Assembly (NCBI RefSeq): GCF_029960645.1
Contig: NZ_JASBQY010000016.1
Coordinates: 39,440 to 103,439, forward strand
Source: Arthrobacter sp. AL12
Lineage (GTDB): Bacteria; Actinomycetota; Actinomycetes; Actinomycetales; Micrococcaceae
Length of the DNA: 64,000 nt
Reading direction: 5' to 3'
The position numbers and the translations under genes are program-made. Shown piece by piece: positions 54,957-62,753 of the stretch (position 1 is the stretch's first letter; each line of letters starts with the position of its first letter). Below the pieces are notes generated by a model. It was given only the letters and a program-made list of their open reading frames with translations. It did no database searches and was not told where the DNA came from.

Positions 54957-55578
54957 TCAGCCGGCCAGCTCCCGTCGACGGAACCGGAGTTCCCGCAGGG
55001 CCCCGTTCAGAGGCGACCCCGCGAAAGGCAACTCCTCCAGTCTAATCCCGGCGGCCGCGGCAAGCGCGGTCCGGTTCGCTGCGACGGCTGCCCGCGCCGG
55101 TAGGCCCAGTGAACCGGCCAGCTCCGCCCAGTGTCTGGCCCTGAAGTGGCGGGTCTTACCGAAGACCGGCAGCGCGAGCGTTTCATCCCCATAAAGCAGG
55201 GTGCACGGAACATAGAAGACCGGGGCCATCACGAATCCTCGCGGGCTGCCCAGGACCGCGAGGTTTTTGGCGTGCAGGTCCCGGCCGGGCCTTTGACCCG
55301 GTCGAACCGTTCCACCAGGAGTCCCCGTACGCCGTTCCGGTCCTGGCTAACCGAGTACCTGGCGACCGGGATCTTCAGCGCCCGGGCCCCTTGCAGGTGC
55401 GCCGCATCGTTCTCCACCAGGTGGGGATGTTCCGGCGGGTCCAGTTTGAGCAGGTAGCGGTGGCCCCTGACCGCAAAGGGCGTTGTCAGCATCGAGGCAC
55501 TGGTCTTTCGCTGGACTCCCGGCAGCCCGTGGAGGTCCACGGTGTTGACCAGGAGGGAGAAGTCAAGCGTCTCCGGCT
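54957..55578 (-). pseudogene. hipA: hipA toxin pseudogene (N-terminal loss, internal deletion, frameshift)
   Basis: The frame after hipB reads NTVDLHGLPGVQRKTSAS, LLKLDPPEHPHLVEND and LLVERFDR, matching the middle of HipA kinases, but it has no own start or the N-terminal domain of about 110 residues. After RFDRVKGP about 90 residues of the kinase core are missing. The sequence resumes, out of frame, with GRDLHAKNLAVLG (the catalytic D-x-H-x-K-N loop) and continues to a normal C-terminus at 54957. Coding capacity for an active kinase is lost. Adjacent hipB is intact. Confidence 0.85.
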
Positions 55579-55776
55579 TCAGCGCACTGTCAGCTGCAGG
55601 CCAAGGACATCGCTCAGGGCCACCACAGCCCGAAGCGAGGGGTTGCCCGTCCCTGTCTCGATGGTCCGTACGGTGCGCACCGAGGTCCCGGCCAGGTGGG
55701 CCTGGTCCTCCTGCGTGATCCCGGCATCCTTGCGGGCGCTCCGGATGCTGGCTCCAATCGACGACACATCACCCAT
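55579..55776 (-). CDS. hipB: HipB-type XRE antitoxin, orphaned
   Basis: 65 residues from the ATG at 55776 (GGAGTGG 4-5 nt upstream); an in-frame ATG at 55857 is rejected because operators lie between. Helix-turn-helix region ASIRSARKDAGITQEDQAHL and TSVRTVRTIETGTGNPSL. In working modules HipB binds HipA and represses the operon. Here its toxin is a pseudogene, but three matching dyads remain upstream. Confidence 0.8.
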   Translation of the reverse strand: MGDVSSIGASIRSARKDAGITQEDQAHLAGTSVRTVRTIETGTGNPSLRAVVALSDVLGLQLTVR

Positions 55777-55791
55777 GGGGCCACTCCATTC

Positions 55792-55927
55792 GGCAGGATG
55801 CTGCCGGTCTCGGCCATCCAGTCCTCCGATCGTGGCCAGGACCTCCATTTTCGGCAAGATGCTGCCGGTACTTAGCTCCTTGCGCCGTTCGCCGGCGGCG
55901 GGAACGGCGGAACGGCAACAAGCTGCC
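55792..55927 (-). promoter_or_regulatory. Three GGCA-N6-TGCC dyads at exact 61-bp spacing (probable hipB operators)
   Basis: Dyads at 55792-55805, 55853-55866 and 55914-55927. The first two also share flanks (TTCGGCARGATGCTGCCGGT, 19 of 20 identical); the third keeps only the GGCA...TGCC core and GC. The sequences between the dyads are unrelated, so this is not a DNA duplication. Position upstream of hipB suggests autoregulatory operators. Confidence 0.6.
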
Positions 55928-56018
55928 GCCCGGCGTCGGACGATCCCTCCCCTGCCGCGTCTGCAGTGCGCGGCGTACGCTGAAATCCCCGGCCGGCAGT
56001 GAACCGAAGGAGCCCGTC

Positions 56019-56606
56019 ATGCGCAAGGTCATCTTTATGATGCAGGTATCCCTGGACGGATTCTTTGAGGGTCCGGAGCAGGATCTGAGCTGGCACCTGG
56101 TCGATGATGAACTGCACCGCCACTTCAACGACGAACTCCGGACCATGGGCGCTTTCCTGGACGGCCGCGTGACCTATGAGTTGATGGCCGACTTCTGGCC
56201 GACGGCTGACCAGGACCCCTCCAGCCCCGCCCCGATGGTCGAGTTCGCGGGCATTTGGCGGGACATGCCCAAAATGGTGTACTCCAGAACCCTGACATCG
56301 GCCGGCCGGAATACCGAGGTGGTGCGCGACGTGGTCGCCGAGGAGGTGTCGAGACTCAAGGAAGAACCCGGCGGTGATCTGGCGCTGGGCGGCGCCAATC
56401 TGGCGGCGTCGTTCCGTCGGCTCGGGCTGATCGATGAATATCGAATCTATGTGCACCCGGTCCTGATCGGACGGGGCAAGGCCCTGTTCCAGGAGACGGA
56501 TTCGGTGACGCCGCTCCGGCTGCTGGAGAGCCGCACCTTCGGCAACGGCGTGGTGCTGCTGCGGTACTCAGTGGAGCCGGACGCAGGGCACGCCGAAGGC
56601 CGGTGA
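56019..56606 (+). CDS. Dihydrofolate-reductase/RibD C-terminal family protein
   Basis: 195 residues: MRKVIFMMQVSLDGFFEG start, GRVTYELMADFWP, DLALGGANLAASFRRLGLIDEYR and VHPVLIGRGKALFQ, matching the YyaP/YwjB-like RibD_C family that binds NAD(P)H. Not the primary folate DHFR. ATG with AAGGAG upstream. Divergent from hipB, whose third operator lies 92 bp upstream of this start. Confidence 0.85.
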   Translation: MRKVIFMMQVSLDGFFEGPEQDLSWHLVDDELHRHFNDELRTMGAFLDGRVTYELMADFWPTADQDPSSPAPMVEFAGIWRDMPKMVYSRTLTSAGRNTEVVRDVVAEEVSRLKEEPGGDLALGGANLAASFRRLGLIDEYRIYVHPVLIGRGKALFQETDSVTPLRLLESRTFGNGVVLLRYSVEPDAGHAEGR

Positions 56607-56662
56607 TCCGCTGCCCCAAGGCAACCGATCGACCGGCCTTCGACGTGCCGTTAGCGGTGCTG

Positions 56663-57421
56663 CTAGCCGGCGCGGACGAACGTCACGGAGCCGGTGGCGG
56701 TCAGCCAGGACAGCGGGTGCGTCATGGTGGCGTTGACGCCGTTCATGCCGCCGCTGATGGCCTGGCCGTTGCCGGCGTAGATGGCGACGTGGCCGGACTG
56801 GACGATGATGTCGCCGGGCAGGGGTGACGCGACGACCTTGCCGTAGTTCAGGAAGGCCTGCGGGCCGATGTTGCCCACCGGGATACCGGCAGAGTTCAGG
56901 GCCTTCTCCACTACCGCGGTGCAGTCCTGGGTGATGCCGATCTGGCCGTATGCCACGGCCAGCAGGGTGGCGTTCACTCCCCCGGCTGCCGGGGCAGCGG
57001 CGGGGGCAGGCGCGGGTGCGGCCTGGACCTTCACGGTCGCCTTGGCAGCGGGGGCGGGTGCCGGTGCCGCCGGGGCCGGGGCTGCCGGGGCCTTCGGAGC
57101 GGCCACGGGCTTGGGCGCCTCGACCACGGGCGCCTCGACCACGGGCGCCGGCGTCGTCGCGACGGCCGGGCGCTCGAAGGTGATCTGGACGGCCGAGTCC
57201 GCCAGGACCGGCGCGGAGACCTGGCCCTTGACGTCAACGGACGACGCCGGTGCGGAGTCGCGCTCGGTCGGTGCATCGGCTGCATTCGCGGCCATGGCGC
57301 CGCTAAGCACCATTCCGGAAGCGGCTACAAGTACTGCGGCCTGGCGGCCAACGGTGCCGGCGGTGCGGCGTTTGCTGCGAAAATCGTCGCGTTTGGGCGC
57401 ACGGGTATTGTCAAAAGTCAT
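56663..57421 (-). CDS. Secreted NlpC/P60-family peptidoglycan hydrolase under a c-di-AMP riboswitch
   Basis: 252 residues from the ATG at 57421. N-terminal signal peptide (GRQAAVLVAASGMVLSGAMAANA), a Pro/Ala/Val-rich linker of about 90 residues, and a small C-terminal NlpC/P60-like domain with catalytic Cys in GITQDCTAVVEKALNSAG and His in VQSGHVAIYAGNGQAI. It is shorter than typical domains. Expected to cut peptide bonds in peptidoglycan stems. The long leader contains a ydaO-type aptamer, which ties expression to cyclic di-AMP. Confidence 0.85.
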   Translation of the reverse strand: MTFDNTRAPKRDDFRSKRRTAGTVGRQAAVLVAASGMVLSGAMAANAADAPTERDSAPASSVDVKGQVSAPVLADSAVQITFERPAVATTPAPVVEAPVVEAPKPVAAPKAPAAPAPAAPAPAPAAKATVKVQAAPAPAPAAAPAAGGVNATLLAVAYGQIGITQDCTAVVEKALNSAGIPVGNIGPQAFLNYGKVVASPLPGDIIVQSGHVAIYAGNGQAISGGMNGVNATMTHPLSWLTATGSVTFVRAG

Positions 57422-57440
57422 TAGAAAGAGCCTCTCCCAA

Positions 57441-57618
57441 TGCCTGCGAGGTGAGCTGTCGGATTCGGATGGGAGGCACCCGGCCGCACGCTGGCCCGAA
57501 CATGACGGGCCGTGCGGCTTCACCCCAAGACCCCTGGAGAACAGCGGGTCAAAATTGGTTTCCCCGTCTCTGCCGGACGTTGCTGCGAGTTGTCCCCAGG
57601 CCGCGGCAGAGTTAGGCA
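57441..57618 (-). ncRNA. ydaO-type cyclic di-AMP riboswitch
   Basis: On the minus strand the leader contains the conserved blocks GGGGTGAAGCCGC (about 57521-57533), then CCGAATCCGACAGCT (57453-57470) and ACCTCGCAGGC near its 3' end, preceded by a CTCTGCC/GGCAGAG hairpin. P1 can form between TGCCT (57618-57614) and AGGCA (57445-57441). This is the recognised ydaO aptamer layout. In actinobacteria it typically precedes cell-wall hydrolase genes; the aptamer ends about 20 nt before the ATG, so control of translation or termination is possible. Confidence 0.85.
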
Positions 57619-57665
57619 ATCGGCTGGGAAGAGCCCGTCTCGGAAACAACAGGCACCTAACAACG

Positions 57666-57681
57666 GTAACGGAATGATTAC
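57666..57681 (-). promoter_or_regulatory. GTAAC/GTTAC-type repeat upstream of the riboswitch
   Basis: On the minus strand GTAAT-CATTCC-GTTAC lies just upstream of the aptamer. Its half-sites resemble GTWAY repeats described for MtrA, a regulator of cell-wall hydrolases; this is suggestive only. The region 57619-57799 otherwise holds the promoters of the two divergent genes. Confidence 0.3.
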
Positions 57682-57760
57682 GGACTGTCACATCGGGCTC
57701 AGGTCGGCCAGTGGTCGCCGTCTGTACGACGCCCGCCGCCGGAACCGGCCCCGGGCATAG

Positions 57761-57775
57761 GATGATGCCATCATC
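57761..57775 (+). promoter_or_regulatory. 15-bp palindrome at the promoter of the 89-aa gene
   Basis: GATGATG-C-CATCATC is a perfect palindrome beginning within TAGGAT (57758-57763), a possible -10. It lies 25 bp upstream of the ATG at 57800. Confidence 0.35.
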
Positions 57776-57799
57776 GTTCCCCCGAAGCGGAGGCCCGAA

Positions 57800-58069
57800 A
57801 TGAACAGTCCCGACGTCGCCAGGCACTGTGTCGCCATCTGCCAGCTGAGCAGTCAGCCGCCGGAGGACTTCAATGTCAACACCGAACTGCTGGTGCTGGA
57901 AAACGGCGAGGTCCACGTCTCCACCTGGGACGCTGAGCCCCGCGACGGAGGCTTCGACGTGCATGTCCTGAATGACCGCGTCGACGCCCTCGGCTTTATG
58001 GTGATTACCGACTGGGAGTTCTTCGACGAAAAGGCCTATGCCGTGGTGGAACGCCGGCCGGGAAGCTAG
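57800..58069 (+). CDS. Hypothetical protein, 89 aa
   Basis: Not recognised. ATG at 57800 with GGAGG about 8 nt upstream. A compact alpha/beta sequence with acidic character (WDAEPRDGGFDVHVLNDR; VITDWEFFDEKAYAVVE). No membrane segment. Good RBS and codon use support a real gene. Confidence 0.7.
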   Translation: MNSPDVARHCVAICQLSSQPPEDFNVNTELLVLENGEVHVSTWDAEPRDGGFDVHVLNDRVDALGFMVITDWEFFDEKAYAVVERRPGS

Positions 58070-58119
58070 GTCCTCATCCCGTTCCGGCAGCGCGGTACTC
58101 ATGCCGGATTTCCCCGGGA

Positions 58120-58230
58120 CAGGTCTTCGTCCCAGGGACGTCTCGGGTTTGGACCAAAGCCTTCACCGACCCCGGGGTCTGCGCCGCGATCGTGGACCGA
58201 CTCACCTCACAACGGCACCTGAAGCCTAAG
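58120..58230 (+). mobile_element. Possible relic of an IS21 istB C-terminus
   Basis: One frame reads VWTKAFTDPGVCAAIVDRLT (W at 58150), which resembles the C-terminal W-x-x-x-F-x-D-x-x-A-x-A-x-x-D-R-L pattern of IstB ATPases, but no other istB motif precedes it. It lies in a 287-bp gap (58070-58356) with no other gene. Confidence 0.3.
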
Positions 58231-58356
58231 AGTCGTTCTTTGCCGGAGCGCCTCTTCCACTTACCCAGCAGGATTCGTTCTCCCCTGGCTGCTGACTGCT
58301 CGTGCAGCCATAAACGCCCAAGATTGGAAATGCGATGGTCAACTTCGGAATTCGAG

Positions 58357-58908
58357 TCACGATGACATGGCCGTGCGCCGGACGCGTTCCAACCGCGCGC
58401 AGAAGCCTGCCGGCACCTGGGCTGGCAGTTCGTTGATCGGGAACCAGCGGACGTCCTCGCTTTCATCACTCACGGAAATCTCGACACCTGGTGTGATGGC
58501 CGCGGCGAACCCCACATCCCAATGCGCGGTACACGAGAATCCCGCATGCAGCTCGTGCCGGTCAAGATCCATGATCGCGGGAGACAGCAGGACAAGCTCG
58601 CCATTTCCTGACTCCTCCCGTGCCTCCCGCTGTGCGGCCTCCGCCACCGACGCGTCCTTCGACTCGATGTGACCCCCGAACTGCACCCAGAACTGCCCTT
58701 TGCGATGGAAACACAGGAGAACATGATCGAATTCAGGCGAAAACACGAAGCAAGACCCGGTGACATGCTCCGGGCCGCCATTTCGACGCAACGCGGCGTC
58801 ACCCGCTGAGTCAAGGAACCGCAGATACGCGTCTCGCGTTGCTGATTCAGGAAGTTCCCTGAGGCTAGTGAGCAGATTGTCGAGTGGCATCCTGTCATCT
58901 TTCCGCAC
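58357..58908 (-). CDS. NUDIX hydrolase
   Basis: 183 residues from a GTG at 58908 with GAGG 7 nt upstream. The Nudix box is complete (GGHIESKDASVAEAAQREA followed by REESG), and SCFVFSPEFDHVLLCFHRK precedes it. Hydrolyses a nucleoside diphosphate-linked compound; substrate not predictable. Its start overlaps the end of the hydrolase remnant. Confidence 0.88.
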   Translation of the reverse strand: MRKDDRMPLDNLLTSLRELPESATRDAYLRFLDSAGDAALRRNGGPEHVTGSCFVFSPEFDHVLLCFHRKGQFWVQFGGHIESKDASVAEAAQREAREESGNGELVLLSPAIMDLDRHELHAGFSCTAHWDVGFAAAITPGVEISVSDESEDVRWFPINELPAQVPAGFCARLERVRRTAMSS

Positions 58909-59329
58909 GCTCAGACCTCGGTGCCGTATTGGCCGCCTCTGAGAAGTCAGTCCATTCTTCGGGGAAGATGCGCCCGACGTCGTCTGTGATCCATTGAATT
59001 TCTTCCCGGCTGCTTGTTGTCACCGCTACCAATGCGATACCGAGAACCCGATTGGGATGTTCTAGGGCATAGGCGAGGGCAAGCGTGCTGCCCCGGGAAA
59101 CGCCGATGACAATCCACTTCTCTATCCCTGGGTGCTCTCTGACGGCCTCGATGTCTTCGATCAAGGCTTGGGTCGTGTTCTCCGAGAGCCGGTCAAGGTT
59201 GTCCTGGACGAGGGGAGTGCTCTTCCCGCAGCCTCGCTGGTCCAGTTCAACGCGTTCCGGAACCGGAAACCTTGAGCCTAGCGTGACGCAGAGAACTGGC
59301 AGCTGCAGGGCCTCAGTCGTAATGGCCAC
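58895..59329 (-). pseudogene. Truncated alpha/beta-hydrolase (proline iminopeptidase-like) remnant
   Basis: 144 residues contain LDQRGCGKSTPLV, LIEDIEAVREHPGIEKWIVIG and the nucleophile elbow GVSRGSTLALAYALEHP of prolyl aminopeptidases, which are normally about 310 residues. The HGGPG oxyanion segment before DQRG is lost (the first 30 residues are unlike the family) and everything after IFPEEW is missing, including the catalytic His. It is read as a decayed gene. Confidence 0.75.
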
Positions 59330-59357
59330 TGGCTAACTGATGGTTTTGGGCACTCGT

Positions 59358-60251
59358 TCAGCGGGTGTTGGCGAGGGTGCGCATGAGGGTGACGTCCCCG
59401 GGCCTGGCGTCGCGGCGGGCGAGTGAGACCGCCATGATTGGGGCGAAGTTGCAGCACCAGAGCCACAGCCGGTCGGCCTCGATTGCGTCAGCAAAATCAC
59501 TGAGCTGAAGGCACCGGTGGCGGATGTCCGCTTCGCTACCCGCTCCAGTCATGGCAAGGTCTGTGAGGTCCATCGCCGGATCGCCGATACAGGGGCGCGG
59601 GTCGATCGCGACAATCCGGCCGCCGTTACCCGTCCGCAGAATGTTGCCGGGATGAAGGTCGCCGTGAAGCACCGAATCCCCCTCGTCCGCCATATCCACC
59701 GCAGCCTCGCGACACCGGCGCCAGGCTGCAGTATCGATCGGGGAGTCCCGGAGAGTCCGCCGGCGTCGATCCCACAACTCGAACACGAACTCCACGCGCT
59801 CACGGGCACGGGGAACATCAGCGGGCAGTGTCCCGCGCGGCAAGTAGAGGTCGCCGATGAGGCCGGCAACGTCCTTGATGCCCGGAGCATCGACGGTCAG
59901 CTCGGTGGACTCCGGAACCCATTCGAGCAGGATCGCACTGCCGGTGGCGTCCACGTCCACCAGGTCGACGACGCTGCGAGCGTCCGTCCAGTACCTCAGC
60001 GCAGCCGCCTCTTGCTCCGTGACCGCCCTGTCAGGTGAAAGCTTGAGTGCGTACAGGGTTTCCCTCGTCGTCGACACACACTCGACAACGGCGCCTGTCC
60101 CGCCCGCGCGGAGAGATTGAGGCTCGATCGCCCACTTCTCACAGAGCTCCCCAACAAGCATTGCGAAGTCGTCTATCCAGGCCGCAGCCGAGGGGCCGAA
60201 TCGATCGAGAAGCCGGTCACGTCCAGCGGTAGGCAGCGCGACCTGTGTCAT
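59358..60251 (-). CDS. APH(6)/hydroxyurea-type aminoglycoside phosphotransferase family protein
   Basis: 297 residues from the ATG at 60251, overlapping the stop of the upstream membrane protein (ATGA). The kinase motif SVLHGDLHPGNILR and the magnesium-binding DPRPCIGDPAMDL are clear; the sequence character matches streptomycin 6-kinase-like proteins (ALKLSPDRAVTEQEAAALR). It could inactivate an aminoglycoside, but many such chromosomal kinases have other or unknown substrates. Last gene of the padR operon. Confidence 0.82.
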   Translation of the reverse strand: MTQVALPTAGRDRLLDRFGPSAAAWIDDFAMLVGELCEKWAIEPQSLRAGGTGAVVECVSTTRETLYALKLSPDRAVTEQEAAALRYWTDARSVVDLVDVDATGSAILLEWVPESTELTVDAPGIKDVAGLIGDLYLPRGTLPADVPRARERVEFVFELWDRRRRTLRDSPIDTAAWRRCREAAVDMADEGDSVLHGDLHPGNILRTGNGGRIVAIDPRPCIGDPAMDLTDLAMTGAGSEADIRHRCLQLSDFADAIEADRLWLWCCNFAPIMAVSLARRDARPGDVTLMRTLANTR

Positions 60252-61624
60252 GTAGTCATGGTAGTTGCTGCGGCGCCGCCGTTGCGAAGCCTCAATGACC
60301 AGGCGAAGAGTGCGGTGGCGGCAAGTGGTGCGATGAAGGCGGCCATCGTCACCAGGCTGAGTCCGACAATTGAACCGGCGAAACCGAGCATCCCTGTCAC
60401 GCCCATGCGGAGCGCGCGGCCTCCGGGGATGAGCCGTCCAAAAGGCAAGGCAACCGCGAAGCCCATCAGTGTTGCGGCGGCAAGGACCAGCGGCCACTGC
60501 AGGGGATGCCCTGCCCCAACGAATTGGGCGGCCGCCACCACGATGAGACTTGCGGAGCACAGGAGGGCCGACCACCGGATGACGCCGCCGAAACGCGGTA
60601 TCAGCACTGTCCCGGCAGCGATGGTCGCCGGGATGGCTGCCAGTGCGCCGACCGCCAGGCCGAGGTTCATCGCGTGGGTGGCATCGCGGACCATTGGTGC
60701 CCAGGTGCTGCCGGTGAGGGCAAACAGTGCACACCCAAGTCCGGCAGTTATAGTCACCAGCGCGGCTGCCCGTGCTGCAGCGGGCCCCTGCCGCGCCACG
60801 GTCGCCGCCGCAAGCGGCGGGGACGATCGCACCGCTACCCGAACGGTGTCACGCGGTGCTGACGGGTAGTTCGCACTGCTCAGTCGCAGCGCGATGACCA
60901 ACAGCACGACAGCACCCAGTGCGCCGAATAGTGGCGCCATCAACGTCAACGCGCCCAGGATAAGCGCCAACGGTGCTGCCAGAACGGTACTCTGCACGAG
61001 GCGGATGGGCGCAGAGCGTCGATTGCCCAGCACCGATTCGACCGGTGCCACGAGGCAGATCGTGCCAGCAATCCACGCGAGCAAAAGGAAGAGCAGGGTC
61101 GACGATCCAAACCAGCTGCGGCCCAAGCCGGCATCCGCTTCCTCAAAACCGACCCACCAGCTTGCTGCCGTCAACGCCGCGAAGCCGCAGGCCGGTATGG
61201 CACCAGCCGCGGACGACATTGCTGCCGGGGCGGAGAGCCGCCCAGCTCGATGCAGAAGAACGACGGCGGAGAGGGCTAACGCGAGTGGTCCGATGAACAC
61301 GGCCAAGACGAGCCGGGAAAAGCCTGCTCCAGGGAGCAGGCTTGTCGCGTTGCCCAACAACAGTGCGGCGGCACCGATATACCCGATCACAGCTGTCGCA
61401 GCGATACCGGCGGCCCAGCGGGGCGTTGCCCGCTCCCCCAGTCCATGGGCCCGGAGGGACCACGCTTCCGGAACAGAAGGGCGCGCCACGCCCCGGTCGC
61501 TGGCGTGCTGTTCGAGACTGTCGAGCATGATTCTGCTGTGCTCCTCCCGCCAGGCCCGCGGATACCACCGCAGCAGCCGGGCATACCGACTCCGTCGCCG
61601 GTCGCTCACCGAGCGAAGCCCCAT
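60248..61624 (-). CDS. Multi-spanning membrane protein of a PadR operon
   Basis: 458 residues. N-terminal cytosolic part RYARLLRWYPRAWREEHSRI is the typical opening of proteins encoded beside PadR regulators. About ten membrane segments follow. No transporter motif recognised. It overlaps padR by 19 bp and the kinase gene by 4 bp. Confidence 0.78.
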   Translation of the reverse strand: MGLRSVSDRRRSRYARLLRWYPRAWREEHSRIMLDSLEQHASDRGVARPSVPEAWSLRAHGLGERATPRWAAGIAATAVIGYIGAAALLLGNATSLLPGAGFSRLVLAVFIGPLALALSAVVLLHRAGRLSAPAAMSSAAGAIPACGFAALTAASWWVGFEEADAGLGRSWFGSSTLLFLLLAWIAGTICLVAPVESVLGNRRSAPIRLVQSTVLAAPLALILGALTLMAPLFGALGAVVLLVIALRLSSANYPSAPRDTVRVAVRSSPPLAAATVARQGPAAARAAALVTITAGLGCALFALTGSTWAPMVRDATHAMNLGLAVGALAAIPATIAAGTVLIPRFGGVIRWSALLCSASLIVVAAAQFVGAGHPLQWPLVLAAATLMGFAVALPFGRLIPGGRALRMGVTGMLGFAGSIVGLSLVTMAAFIAPLAATALFAWSLRLRNGGAAATTMTT

Positions 61625-61965
61625 GACATCGTTGCCGGCGCGGAACAGCTGGGGGCAACGGGAGGCGCCGTTAACCGGCTTTCCGCCGGCCGAAGCCTGG
61701 CTGCGAGTCGTTCCGTCTCCAAGGCCAGGGCTTGATGCCCAGCCTTTGTCAGTTCGTAGTAGCGGCGTGCGCGCCCGTCGACCGTTTCTTCGCCCGCTCT
61801 GCGAACGTGCCCATCTCGTTCAAGACGCTCGAGCGTGGCATAGAGCGTCGTAACCCGCAACGAAACGGCGGCCGCCGAGAGCTGTTCAACGTCACCAAGG
61901 ACGGCGTATCCGTGCTGACGTCCGCCGGCGAGGGAGGTGAGGATCCAGAAGGCGACTTCAGTCAT
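61606..61965 (-). CDS. PadR-family transcriptional regulator
   Basis: 119 residues from the ATG at 61965. Winged-helix PadR pattern: FWILTSLAGGRQHGYAVLGD, VSLRVTTLYATLERLERDGH and GRARRYYELTKAGHQAL. Probably senses a small ligand and represses its own operon (membrane protein and kinase). A palindrome straddling its likely -10 supports autoregulation. Confidence 0.88.
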   Translation of the reverse strand: MTEVAFWILTSLAGGRQHGYAVLGDVEQLSAAAVSLRVTTLYATLERLERDGHVRRAGEETVDGRARRYYELTKAGHQALALETERLAARLRPAESRLTAPPVAPSCSAPATMSWGFAR

Positions 61966-61973
61966 GCTCGGCA

Positions 61974-61994
61974 ATATACCCAAAATGGGAATAT
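61974..61994 (-). promoter_or_regulatory. padR promoter and overlapping palindromic operator
   Basis: ATATACCCA (61974-61982) and TGGGAATAT (61986-61994) are inverted with one mismatch and a 3-nt centre. On the minus strand TATATT, 7 nt before the padR ATG, overlaps the left arm, so PadR binding would block a leaderless promoter. Confidence 0.55.
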
Positions 61995-62047
61995 ATGGAC
62001 AGGCAGAACTCTGAGGTTTCCGCTGCCTGGGCGCAGGATTCGCCGGG

Positions 62048-62698
62048 TCAGAATGCCAGGTCGGGGCGGCGCATCGCCGTCTCGGCGAGCACGAGGGCGA
62101 CCGCCCCGGCGGCGATTCCGCCGTCGTCGTCCTCGGGGTTCTGCCGGGTCGGTGTGGGCAGCACCAGACGGGCGTGGCGCACGAACCCGGGCCAGTCCCC
62201 CGCGCCGGCCCGGAGCGCGCGCAGCGGGGACAGCAGGGCCGCCCGGCCCAGCCAGACGTCAGGATCCCGCGCCCACCGGTCCAGGACACTGTCCGCGCGC
62301 ACCCGGCCGACGTCGTCGAGCCCCTCGACCAGGGGGCCAACAACGTCGATGGCCAGCGGATCGACGAGGGCCGCCAGCCGTGCGCTCCGCACGAAGCCCT
62401 CGATCCGGGTCAGGTCCGTGTTCGTCAGCAGGCTGACGCGCGATTGCAGGAGCACGACGGCCGCGAGGCGGCGTTCGTAGACGGGCACCTCCCACAGCTC
62501 GGAGCTGAGGGCGGTGACGTCGTCGCGCGTCAGTTCCGGGTGGCGGCGGAAAGCATCGCGGACCGTTCCCCGCACCGCCCCGACGGACGCGCCGTAGTAC
62601 CGGTGGCCGCCGCCGTGACGCGCCGCGGACTCCTCCGCGCGGCTCCACGACGACTCACGCTGAAGCGCCAGATCTATGAAGTCACCGGCATCGCTCAT
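62048..62698 (-). CDS. AlkD-like DNA alkylation repair protein (HEAT repeats)
   Basis: 216 residues from the ATG at 62698 (GGGAGA upstream). All-helical; ELWEVPVYERRLAAVVLLQS and RLAALVDPLAIDVVGPLVEG follow the AlkD HEAT pattern. AlkD glycosylases remove bulky alkylated bases. The catalytic Asp/Trp positions cannot be confirmed by eye. Confidence 0.7.
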   Translation of the reverse strand: MSDAGDFIDLALQRESSWSRAEESAARHGGGHRYYGASVGAVRGTVRDAFRRHPELTRDDVTALSSELWEVPVYERRLAAVVLLQSRVSLLTNTDLTRIEGFVRSARLAALVDPLAIDVVGPLVEGLDDVGRVRADSVLDRWARDPDVWLGRAALLSPLRALRAGAGDWPGFVRHARLVLPTPTRQNPEDDDGGIAAGAVALVLAETAMRRPDLAF

Positions 62699-62753
62699 GG
62701 GGACATTCTCCCGCACGCCGCGGCGCCGGGAATTGCCGGCCGGGCTCGGCGCC

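Noticed and set aside
58074..58469. 131-codon minus-strand frame overlapping the NUDIX gene
   Set aside because: Overlaps the end of a confirmed NUDIX frame and has no RBS or domain.
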